A DNA stretch of 64,000 nt from Dyella sedimenti. Lineage in GTDB: Bacteria > Pseudomonadota > Gammaproteobacteria > Xanthomonadales > Rhodanobacteraceae. Below, in pieces: positions 1 to 7,463 of the stretch. Every line of letters starts with the position of its first letter. The first letter of the stretch is position 1. The stretch spans positions 62,001 through 126,000 of the forward strand of contig NZ_JAKWJO010000010.1 in the NCBI RefSeq assembly GCF_022760995.1. Direction: 5' to 3'. The notes under the pieces are model-generated. The model was given only the letters and a program-made list of their open reading frames with translations, did not search any database and had not been told where the DNA came from. The position numbers were made by a program, and so were the translations under genes.

Positions 1-1876
1 AGCGGTAGTAGTACACCGAGGCGTTCAGCAGCAGGTTCTGCTCGGGGAACAGGCTCTTGATGCCGGCCTCGTAGTTGATGACCTTTTCCGGCGCGAAGGT
101 GGAGCCGACCTGCACGCTGTTGTAGCCGCCCGCCTTGTAGCCCTTGGTGATGGAGGCGTAGCCCATCACGTCCGGCGTGAACTTGTAGCTGGCCACCACG
201 CGGGGGCTCCAGTTGTTCCAGGTATTGCTGGCATGCGCAGGCATGCCCACCGCGCTGGTGAAGATCACGTTGTTGCCGAACGCGGCCAGCGCCGCCTGCG
301 CCTCGGGCGGCAGCATCTGCAGGACGCCCAGCCCGGTGAGGCCGGCGATGGTGGCGTCGAAGGCGGGTGCGCTGCGCGGCATGTTGTACCAGCTGAATTC
401 CTTCTCGTCGCGCGTGTAGCGCAGGCCGGTGGTGACATCGAAGCGGTCGCTGACATGCCAGATCACGTCGCCGAAGCCGGCATAGGCCTTGAAGTTGCCG
501 TCGTTGCTGATCGCCTCGTGCCAGGGATCGCCGAGCAGGGTGAATGGCAGGCCGAAGGAGGCCAGCGCGTTGCTGATGTCGGTCAGCGGCGTGCCCGCGC
601 CGAGCACGTTCTGCGCCAGCGTATCGAGGCTATCGGTGTTGATGTTGGTCTGGCTGGTCTGGCGCGCCTGCTCCTGGTAGTAGCTCACGCCGGCCACCCA
701 GTCCATCAGGTCGGTGTTGCCGGAGAGCTTGAACTCCTGGTACCAGCTGTTGTTGTGCTCGATGTTGGTGGTGTCCAGGTAGGTGACCTGGTGGTTGGTG
801 CCGTCGTAGTCGCCGCGGTTGAAAGTGTCGAAGCCACGCCAGGCCGTGGTGGACACCAGTTCGCCCCAGGGAAAGGCGTGGTCCACGGTCAGCGTGGCGC
901 CGTCGAAGCGACGCGTCTCGGCGCCGCCGATGGCGTCGTTGTAGAGCGGCGCGTGCAGCGGGTTGAGGTAGGTGGACGGATCGGGCGGATACGGCGCGCG
1001 TTGGTTGGTGTCGTTGGTGAGCGGTACCAGGCCGATCGCGGGCGCGGGCGGCTGGTCGAGCTTCTCGTGGTCCCACGACAGCAGCACGCGGGTGTTGTCG
1101 GTGAGGTTCCAGCGATACACCACGCGCGAGCCCCATTGGTCGTCCTTGCCGTAGCGCTTGCCGGTGGCGGCATCCTTGATCCAGCCGTCGCTGCGGTCGT
1201 CCAGCACGCTCACGCGCAGCGCCATGTCCTTGTTGATCGGGATGTTGAGCAGCGCGTCGGCGTAGCGTTGCCCCTCGTTGCCCACGCGCACGCGCGCCTT
1301 GCCCTCGAAGTGGTCGCTGGGCTCGTTGGTGACGATGGAGATGGCGCCGGCCGCCGCGTTGCGGCCGAACAGGGTGCCTTGCGGCCCCTTCAGCACCTCG
1401 ATCCGCGCGATGTCGTTGAAGGCCAGCAGCGAGCCGCCCGAGCGCGCCGCGTACACGCCGTTGACGTACACGCCCACCGCCGACTCGGTGCCGATGCCGA
1501 AATTGCTGGTGGCGATGCCGCGCAGCTCGTAGGTCGGCTGGGTGGGCTGGGTGGCGTCGATCACCAGGCCGGGCACGAAGATGTCCATCTTGCTGAGGTC
1601 GGTCGCCTCCAGTGTGTCGATCTCCTTGGCGGTGACGATCTGCAGCGGGATCGGCACCGACTGCACTTCCTGGCTGCGGCTCTGCGCGGTCACCGTGATG
1701 TTGCCCAGCAGCTTGGCCTTCTCCGGATCGGCCGGCGTGGCGGCATCCTTCCTGGTGCCGGTGTCCTGCGGCGCCGGATCGGCGGCGACGGCCACGTTGG
1801 GCAGGCTCGCCAGCAGGCATAGCGCGCTTCCCACGAGCAGGCGATGCAGGCAGACGGACAGCGGATGGATCGTCAT
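1..1876 (-). CDS. TonB-dependent receptor, 3' end outside the window
   Basis: Outer-membrane TonB-dependent receptor, probably importing a ligand that cannot be named from sequence. Translation from the ATG at 1876 gives a signal peptide ending near VAVAA. A plug domain follows, with a TonB-box-like stretch around NITVTAQSR, the segment VPIPLQIVTAKEI, and the plug motifs RIEVLKGPQGTLFGRNA and GAISIVTNEPS. The barrel strands then run off the window at base 1, so about 625 codons are visible. The plug resembles the FyuA/pesticin-receptor-like class rather than the large Xanthomonas-Caulobacter carbohydrate class seen at 49914. It is the last visible gene of a minus-strand set with the diheme cytochrome-like and beta-helix genes, 61 bp after the former. 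Co-transcription is inferred from spacing. Confidence 0.93.
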   Translation of the reverse strand, partial: MTIHPLSVCLHRLLVGSALCLLASLPNVAVAADPAPQDTGTRKDAATPADPEKAKLLGNITVTAQSRSQEVQSVPIPLQIVTAKEIDTLEATDLSKMDIFVPGLVIDATQPTQPTYELRGIATSNFGIGTESAVGVYVNGVYAARSGGSLLAFNDIARIEVLKGPQGTLFGRNAAAGAISIVTNEPSDHFEGKARVRVGNEGQRYADALLNIPINKDMALRVSVLDDRSDGWIKDAATGKRYGKDDQWGSRVVYRWNLTDNTRVLLSWDHEKLDQPPAPAIGLVPLTNDTNQRAPYPPDPSTYLNPLHAPLYNDAIGGAETRRFDGATLTVDHAFPWGELVSTTAWRGFDTFNRGDYDGTNHQVTYLDTTNIEHNNSWYQEFKLSGNTDLMDWVAGVSYYQEQARQTSQTNINTDSLDTLAQNVLGAGTPLTDISNALASFGLPFTLLGDPWHEAISNDGNFKAYAGFGDVIWHVSDRFDVTTGLRYTRDEKEFSWYNMPRSAPAFDATIAGLTGLGVLQMLPPEAQAALAAFGNNVIFTSAVGMPAHASNTWNNWSPRVVASYKFTPDVMGYASITKGYKAGGYNSVQVGSTFAPEKVINYEAGIKSLFPEQNLLLNASVYYYR

Positions 1877-1937
1877 CGGCGGTTTCTCCCCTCGGAATGG
1901 AATGGCCGCGTCCCGCAGGCCGCGGCTTGCTGCGTGT

Positions 1938-3086
1938 TCAATGGATCGACGTGCAGCCCCCCGACTGCGCGGCGATCCAGGCCTTGATCAGCGCCACGCC
2001 CTCGCGGTGCACCGTGCTGCGGCCAAGCTCGGGCATCATCACGCCGGGTTCGGCCGAGGCCATCCGGTAGGGCAGGATGGAGGCTTCCGGCTCTCCCGGC
2101 ACGAGGTCGAACAGGTGGTCGCCGGTGCCGCGACCGGCGGCGACCGGCGGCTTGCAGAGACCCAGGTGGCGGTCCTCGGCGGCGCTGATGTCCAGCGTCA
2201 GCGCGGTGGTGTTGGCCGCGCCCCTGGCGTTGTGGCAGTGCCCGCAGTTGATGTCGAGATAGGCGCGCGCCCGCGCGTCCAGCGAGGCGTGCTCGTCCAT
2301 CCAGTTCGCGTTGCGCGGCGCCTGTGCCGGCGAAGGCGCGCCGCTCAGGTAGCCCACCTTCGCCAGGTGCGTCAGCTGGTTTTCCTCGCCGCCCGCGTAG
2401 CGGTAGTCGCGGTTGAGGTGGCGCGCCTTGGGGCCGATCGGGTGCACCTTGCGCGAGACCCAGTCCTGCGCGTGGCAGCTGGCGCACTGGCTTTCGTCAG
2501 GCACCACGTAGTTGAAATCCTCGCGGGCGCCATCGCCGGCCACCAGGGTGAGCGGCAACACCGCGCCGGTGCGGGCCAGCAGCGCGTCGCTCTGGTCGTC
2601 CTTCCATACATAGGGAATGGCGGCCCAGCCGGACGCGCGGCGCACCAGGATGCGCGTCTCGACCAGGTGCACGCGGGCCATGTCCAGCCCTTCGCCCGCG
2701 AAGTCGCGCGAGCTGTCGTAGGTGCGCGCCACGTCGCTGAAGCTGCCATCCGCCGCGCGCGGGTAATAGAAGGTCTTGCTGATGACGGTGCCGAGCGGGA
2801 AGTCGAAGGTATCGGTGGGGTCGTACTTCGCCGAGACGCCCTTGGGCATCCAGATCGTGCGCAGCTTGTGCGCGTAGTCGGTGAACAGCGGCGTGTTCAA
2901 GTCGTACGGCACCACGCCCTGGTTCAGCACCAGCCGGCCGCCACGCACCTCGACCACGTGCCAGTCGCTCAGCTTCGGCGGGCGTCCTTCCGCCTGGAAG
3001 GCCACCGGGTCCAGGCCGCGCTGGCAGCCCATGGCGGCAAGCAGCAGCGCCAGCAGCAGGCCGGCGCGCGGGAACCATGTCGTCAT
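1938..3086 (-). CDS. SO2930-family diheme c-type cytochrome-like lipoprotein
   Basis: A 382-residue exported protein. The N-terminus is a lipoprotein signal (LLLAAMGC), so it is probably anchored to a membrane facing the periplasm. Two c-type heme motifs are visible, one in SQCASCHAQDW mid-protein and one in NCGHCHNARGA near residue 290. The long N-terminal part, with DLNTPLFTDYAHK, matches what is known of the SO2930/HNE_0200 family (TIGR03806), whose function is unknown. The gene starts 10 bp after the beta-helix gene. In other bacteria the two families occur as neighbours, which supports a shared operon and role. Electron transfer is inferred from the heme motifs; the partner and substrate are unknown. 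Confidence 0.88.
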   Translation of the reverse strand: MTTWFPRAGLLLALLLAAMGCQRGLDPVAFQAEGRPPKLSDWHVVEVRGGRLVLNQGVVPYDLNTPLFTDYAHKLRTIWMPKGVSAKYDPTDTFDFPLGTVISKTFYYPRAADGSFSDVARTYDSSRDFAGEGLDMARVHLVETRILVRRASGWAAIPYVWKDDQSDALLARTGAVLPLTLVAGDGAREDFNYVVPDESQCASCHAQDWVSRKVHPIGPKARHLNRDYRYAGGEENQLTHLAKVGYLSGAPSPAQAPRNANWMDEHASLDARARAYLDINCGHCHNARGAANTTALTLDISAAEDRHLGLCKPPVAAGRGTGDHLFDLVPGEPEASILPYRMASAEPGVMMPELGRSTVHREGVALIKAWIAAQSGGCTSIH

Positions 3087-3096
3087 CGGCGGGCCT

Positions 3097-4335
3097 TCAG
3101 GCTTTCGGGGCTGGATCGAGCACCACCGGCGGCAGCTTGGGCAGCGTGCACTGGTAGGGCTTGGTATCGGTGCTGGGGTTCTTGTAGCCGTGCGGGCCGT
3201 CGGCGTTGATCACGCCCACGTCGCCGTTCTGGATGCAGAAGCGGTCCTCCGCCGGCGGCAGGCCGTTCACCAGGGTCTTCTCGTCCACGTAGCCGTCCCA
3301 CAGGATGTCCGGGAACCTGCCGTTGAGGCCGTACACGGCGGTCTTGAGCGTCTTGAGCTTGAGCCCGTCCGGCGAGTCGCCGCCGCCCTTGAAGCGGTTG
3401 TCGTAGATGAAGATGCCCTTGGGATAGGGGTTGTAGTCCGTCGCCACGCCCTTGGTGTTGTAGTAGTTGGTGGAGAAATAGCTGGAGACGATGACGTTGG
3501 CCGTGCGGTGGTCGGCGATGTCGTTGTCGAAGATCTCCACCTTGTCGTTGGAGTTCACCACCACGCCCGAACCCCGCGGCACGCTGGCCACCGCCGCGCC
3601 CTTGGCGGCGAAGTTGTCGGTGTTGTTGTCGAACACCTTGTTCTTGAACACGCGAGTGCCATGCCCGGCCTGCGAAAGGTTGGGCATGTTGAACACCAGG
3701 ATGCCGCCGGTGTTGCGCGTGGCGATGTTGTCGTACACGTCGGCGTGCACCGAGTTCTCGATCTCGATGCCGGCCACGTTGTACTCGGCGTGGTTGCGGC
3801 GCACCACGATGTTGCTGGACTGGCCCACGTAGATGCCGGCGTCGGAGGCGCCGATCACCACGCAATCCTCCACCAGCACGTTCTGCGTCTTTACCGGATA
3901 CAGGCCGTAAGCGCCGTTGGTGGTCTTGGGGCCGTCGGTCCACGCCACGCGCACGCCGCGGATGGTGATGTTGCGGCCCTGGTTGATCTTCAGCGCATCG
4001 CCCTTGGTGTCCTCGATGGCGAGGTTCTCGATGGTGAAGTCGTTGGCATTGACCAGCAGGCCTTCCGGTCCCACCAGCTGGCCCTTGAACGACAGTACGG
4101 TCCGCTCCATGCCCGCGCCCTTGAGGGTCACGCCGTCGGTGCGCAGGCTGAGCCCACGCTGCAGGTGGTAATGGCCGGCCGGGATCTCGATCACGCTGCC
4201 CGGCTTGGCATCGAGCAGCTGTTGCTGGAGCCTGGCCTCGAACGAAGCGTCGGCGCCGCTCTGCGCCGCCGGTTCCTCATGGTGGCAGGCGGCCAATACC
4301 AACGGCAGGGCAAGCAACGAAAGGGTCTTGCGCAT
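3097..4335 (-). CDS. Parallel beta-helix lipoprotein (SO2931/TIGR03805-like)
   Basis: A 412-residue lipoprotein: the signal peptide ends in LPLVLAAC and is followed by HHEEP. The body carries the short repeated turns of a right-handed parallel beta-helix, for example ENLAIEDTKGDALKI, RGVRVAWTDGPKT and NHAEYNVAGIEIENS. This is the architecture of pectate-lyase-like and NosD-like folds. No catalytic site can be assigned, and the SO2931-type family is uncharacterised. It is the first gene of a three-gene minus-strand set with the diheme cytochrome-like protein and the TonB receptor. A surface or periplasmic role in handling the receptor's ligand is inference. Confidence 0.85.
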   Translation of the reverse strand: MRKTLSLLALPLVLAACHHEEPAAQSGADASFEARLQQQLLDAKPGSVIEIPAGHYHLQRGLSLRTDGVTLKGAGMERTVLSFKGQLVGPEGLLVNANDFTIENLAIEDTKGDALKINQGRNITIRGVRVAWTDGPKTTNGAYGLYPVKTQNVLVEDCVVIGASDAGIYVGQSSNIVVRRNHAEYNVAGIEIENSVHADVYDNIATRNTGGILVFNMPNLSQAGHGTRVFKNKVFDNNTDNFAAKGAAVASVPRGSGVVVNSNDKVEIFDNDIADHRTANVIVSSYFSTNYYNTKGVATDYNPYPKGIFIYDNRFKGGGDSPDGLKLKTLKTAVYGLNGRFPDILWDGYVDEKTLVNGLPPAEDRFCIQNGDVGVINADGPHGYKNPSTDTKPYQCTLPKLPPVVLDPAPKA

Positions 4336-4461
4336 GGTCGCCTTCCTCCCCAGGAGCGGCTATCGGCAATGACGCCTCACTGTCGGGGAATCGCGTCGCG
4401 GCGGGGAGGGCGGCAGTGGCGTGGATGGGGGGTAAATCGGCCAGTGTGGAGGCGCTTCTCC

Positions 4462-4590
4462 TGTGGGAGCGCACCCTGTGCGCGACCTCGGCGCCGCGGT
4501 TTATCTCTGCGAACGGTGATCGCCAGGGAGATAAAGGGGCCGTGGCGTCGCCGCTTCGTCGGCTTTTCGCGCACAGGGTGCGCTCCTACA
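4462..4590. repeat. Inverted pair of GGGAGCGCA palindromic repeats (REP-like)
   Basis: Two arms of about 23-25 bp face each other: TGTGGGAGCGCACCCTGTGC at 4462 onward and its near reverse complement ending at 4590. They enclose about 80 bp. The same unit appears as inverted pairs at 6643-6706 and 15436-15516. The pair lies between the AraC regulator and the beta-helix gene and could form a long hairpin. Confidence 0.85.
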
Positions 4591-4615
4591 AAAAGCGGCA
4601 GGCGGCGTGAAAGCG

Positions 4616-5686
4616 TCAGGCCGCGTGGCGGCGGGCGTTGCGTGGGGGCATGCCGGTCCAGCGCTTGAAGGCGCGGCGGAATTCGCGTGGGTCGCTGAAA
4701 CCGATTTCCAGGCCGATCTCGGCCACGCTGAGGTTGCCGCCATGCAGCAGTTCCAGCGCGCGCTCGGCGCGCACGCGGTCGTGGATCTCGCGGAAGATGC
4801 GGCCGCTCTCGGCCAGCCGGCGGCGCAGCGAGCGTTCGCTCATGTTGAGCATGCGCGCCACGTCCGGCAGGCGTGGCGGCTGGCGCAGATGGCTGCGCAG
4901 CAGGCGTTCCACCGAGGCCACGATCTCCTGTTGCATGCCGGCGGTGTCATGTTGCTGCATGCACAGCGCCAGCGCCTGCTGGGCGGTGAGCGGGTTGTGC
5001 GCGGGCAGCGGATGCCCGAGCCATTGCACGTCCAGCACCACGCGGTTGCAGCGCGCGCCGAACACCAACTCGCATTGGAAAAAGTCGGCATACGCTTCGG
5101 CGTGCGGCGGCCGTGCGTAGGTCGCTTCCAGCCGCGACGGGCGGAAATGCCGTCCCAGCAGCTCGCGCGCGATCGCCAGCGAGCTGGCGAACAGCTCCTC
5201 GCACAGGAACGGCAACAGCGGCGGGTCGTTGAAGCGCGGCCATGCGGCCAGCGCCACCTCGCGCGGGCCGACCTCCTCGAAGCTCACGTCGAGCAGGCTG
5301 CCGCTCACACGATGGTGGGCGATGCCTACCTTCATGGCGTCGCCGAAGGTGGCGGAGGTCATCATCGCCAGGCCCAGCAGGCCGAAGCTGCCCAGCGTTT
5401 CCGAGCGACCCACGGCCAGCCCCAGGCCGGCGTCGCCGGTCGCCAGCAGGGCGCGCCGGATTACCGAACGGGCCTGCCGGTAGGACACCCGCAGCGTCGG
5501 GTCGTTGAGCTGCTCGCGGGTCAGCCCCGAGCCGGCGAACCAGCCATCGCAGCGCAGGCCGCGCGAGAGCGCCAGCTGGGCCAGGTGCACCAGGACATTC
5601 GGCGGCGTCTCGGCCGCGGTATAGCGCGGATCGGCGCCCAGCAGCAGCGCCGCATCGTCGAATGGATGGTCTGCGCCAGCGGACAT
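4616..5686 (-). CDS. AraC-family transcriptional regulator (OruR-type, arabinose-binding-like N-domain)
   Basis: A 356-residue regulator. Residues about 40-220 fit the AraC-type N-terminal ligand domain found in OruR/ArgR-like regulators. The last 90 residues are the double helix-turn-helix, seen in LPDVARMLNMSERSLRRRLA and VAEIGLEIGFSDPREFRRAFKRW. It is on the same strand as, and about 280 bp upstream of, the beta-helix/cytochrome/TonB receptor genes, so it is a plausible regulator of them. That link rests on position only. It is divergent from the acid-phosphatase-like gene at 5821. Confidence 0.9.
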   Translation of the reverse strand: MSAGADHPFDDAALLLGADPRYTAAETPPNVLVHLAQLALSRGLRCDGWFAGSGLTREQLNDPTLRVSYRQARSVIRRALLATGDAGLGLAVGRSETLGSFGLLGLAMMTSATFGDAMKVGIAHHRVSGSLLDVSFEEVGPREVALAAWPRFNDPPLLPFLCEELFASSLAIARELLGRHFRPSRLEATYARPPHAEAYADFFQCELVFGARCNRVVLDVQWLGHPLPAHNPLTAQQALALCMQQHDTAGMQQEIVASVERLLRSHLRQPPRLPDVARMLNMSERSLRRRLAESGRIFREIHDRVRAERALELLHGGNLSVAEIGLEIGFSDPREFRRAFKRWTGMPPRNARRHAA

Positions 5687-5820
5687 GGTCGTGCCTTGCT
5701 CCCTCCCCAGGGCGACACACCGGACAAGCCGGTCCTGTATTGATCTATATCATGTCGTTCAGTTTGCCGCTTTATGCAATGCACCACGTCCCCCTCGTTA
5801 CATGCCCTGGGAGAGAGCCG

Positions 5821-6627
5821 ATGGACACGCCCCTGCCTTGGAAGCGCCCCGCCATTTGGCTGGGCCTGTGCTGGATGGCCGGTTGCGCGCCGGTGCAGAC
5901 GCAGATGCCGCCATCCGCACCCGCCACAGCTGGCGCGGCGGCGGCCACGCTGCAGACGGCGGAACTGCTGCCGGCCGCGCCCAAGGCCGGCTCGGCGCGA
6001 TACGAGGCGGACCGCCAGGTATTTCGCGCCACCCGGCCGTTGGCGGGTTCGCCGCGCTGGCTGCTGGCGCAGAACGACGTGGACTACGCCACGCCGAAGC
6101 TGCTGGCCGATTTCAGCTGCGCCATGGGCGTGCCGCTGGACGCCGCCAAGCTGCCCAGGTTGGCGGCGCTGGTGGAGCGGACCAGCAGCGCCGCCGATGC
6201 GTCCACCCGGCCCGCCAAGCAGGCCAACCAGCGCCAACGCCCATTCCTGATCGACCCGGGCGCCACCTGCCAGTCCTCCGCCTTGCTGGCGCACAGCTTC
6301 GACTATCCCTCCGGCCATGCCACGCGCGGCTGGGCGGTGGGGCTGGTGTTGACCGAACTGGCGCCCGACCGCGCCACCGACCTGCTGCTGCGCGCCCGCG
6401 CCTTCGCCGACAGTCGCGTGGTGTGCGGCGTGCACAACCTGAGCGCGATCGAGGCCGGCGCCATGAACGGGGCGGCGGTGGTGGCGACGCTGCATGCGAC
6501 CGGGGATTTTCAGCGGGAATTAGCGGCCGCGCGCGGGGAGCTGGCGGACTACCGCCGGACGGCGCCCTCGAACGCCGGGCCGCAGTGCGCCGCCGAGCGT
6601 GCGTTGATCGAGCCGACGCCGTATTGA
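5821..6627 (+). CDS. Class A acid phosphatase-like (PAP2 superfamily) lipoprotein, catalytic Asp replaced
   Basis: A 268-residue exported protein with a lipobox (CWMAGC, Cys22). The class A non-specific acid phosphatase signature is nearly complete: K133-x6-R140-P141, PSGH at 163-166 and S198-R199-x5-H205. In the family the next position (His-x3-Asp) is Asp, but here residue 209 is Ala (HNLSA, codon GCG). In the known mechanism the His acts as nucleophile and the Asp supports protonation, so activity may be reduced or altered. The start at 5821 was chosen over an upstream in-frame start at 5662 because it has a GGAGAG ribosome site and a signal sequence. It is convergent with the thioredoxin-fold gene. 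Confidence 0.82.
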   Translation: MDTPLPWKRPAIWLGLCWMAGCAPVQTQMPPSAPATAGAAAATLQTAELLPAAPKAGSARYEADRQVFRATRPLAGSPRWLLAQNDVDYATPKLLADFSCAMGVPLDAAKLPRLAALVERTSSAADASTRPAKQANQRQRPFLIDPGATCQSSALLAHSFDYPSGHATRGWAVGLVLTELAPDRATDLLLRARAFADSRVVCGVHNLSAIEAGAMNGAAVVATLHATGDFQRELAAARGELADYRRTAPSNAGPQCAAERALIEPTPY

Positions 6628-6642
6628 TGGAAGGGAGGGCGG

Positions 6643-6706
6643 GTCGCGCACTGGGTGCGCTCCTACAACATCGCGGTGTGCCGTAGGAGCGCACCCAGTG
6701 CGCGAC
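6643..6706. repeat. Inverted REP-like pair between convergent genes
   Basis: Two copies of the GGGTGCGCTCCTAC / GTAGGAGCGCACCC unit form an almost perfect inverted repeat with a 20-25 bp stem and a loop of about 17 bp. It sits exactly between the ends of the plus-strand acid phosphatase-like gene and the minus-strand thioredoxin-fold gene, so it could act as a bidirectional terminator. Confidence 0.85.
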
Positions 6707-6717
6707 CCACGTGGCCC

Positions 6718-7443
6718 TCACCGCGCCGGCAAGGGCCTCCGCCACTGCCCGATCCACTGCTCGAGATCGGCCAGGCGCTTCTCCCGCGTATCGCGCATCG
6801 ACATGCCCACGGCCGCGCCGGCAACGCGGCCGGAAGGATCGAGCAGCATCAGCGTGGGATAGACGCCCACGCCCAGCGTATCGACCAGCCCCTGGCCGTC
6901 GTGCAGCACGTTCCAGCGCAGGCCGCGCAGCCGCACGAACAGGCCGGCGGTGGCGGCGTCCTGGTAGGTGATGGCCACGAAGTTCATGTCGCCGTGCTCG
7001 CGCGCATAGGCGTTGAGCGTGGGCACCTCGGCGATGCACGGCACGCACTCGGCGAAGAAGAAGCTCACCAGCGTGTAGCGGCCATGGAAGTCGGCGAGGC
7101 GCTGCGTCTGGCCCTGCAGGGAGGGCAGCTCGAACGGCGGGAATGCATCGCCGCGCCCGAAGGCGAACCGGCCCGCCGGTGCGCCCGGCGGACGCAGCCG
7201 CAACACCGCCATGCCGGCCTGGCGGTCGCTGGTGAGGCTGTAGTCGCGGCCTTCGCCCAGCTGCTGCGCGAACGCGGCATAAGCCACCGGCTTGCCGGCC
7301 GCGTCGAGGTAGCGGACCTTGGGCGCAGCGCCCAGTTGCAGCGTGGCGAGGAAATGCGGCTCGTCGCTGGTGGCCGATGACGCGTGCGAGGGCGTCGTCG
7401 GCACCAGGGCCATCAGGCAGGCCAGCAGCGGGAAGCGTCGCAT
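6718..7443 (-). CDS. Exported TlpA/ResA-like thioredoxin-fold protein
   Basis: A 241-residue protein with an N-terminal signal peptide (MRRFPLLACLMALVPTTPSHA) and a C-terminal thioredoxin-like domain. The redox motif is CVPC in FFAECVPCIAEVPTLN, followed by the usual YPTLMLLDPSGRV with cis-Pro. The middle region (about 25-100) has no recognised domain. It starts 20 bp after the putA stop codon on the same strand, so it is probably co-transcribed. No functional link to proline oxidation is established. A periplasmic thiol-disulfide role is inferred from the fold. Confidence 0.87.
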   Translation of the reverse strand: MRRFPLLACLMALVPTTPSHASSATSDEPHFLATLQLGAAPKVRYLDAAGKPVAYAAFAQQLGEGRDYSLTSDRQAGMAVLRLRPPGAPAGRFAFGRGDAFPPFELPSLQGQTQRLADFHGRYTLVSFFFAECVPCIAEVPTLNAYAREHGDMNFVAITYQDAATAGLFVRLRGLRWNVLHDGQGLVDTLGVGVYPTLMLLDPSGRVAGAAVGMSMRDTREKRLADLEQWIGQWRRPLPAR

Positions 7444-7463
7444 GGCCGCCGCTGGCCTCAGCG

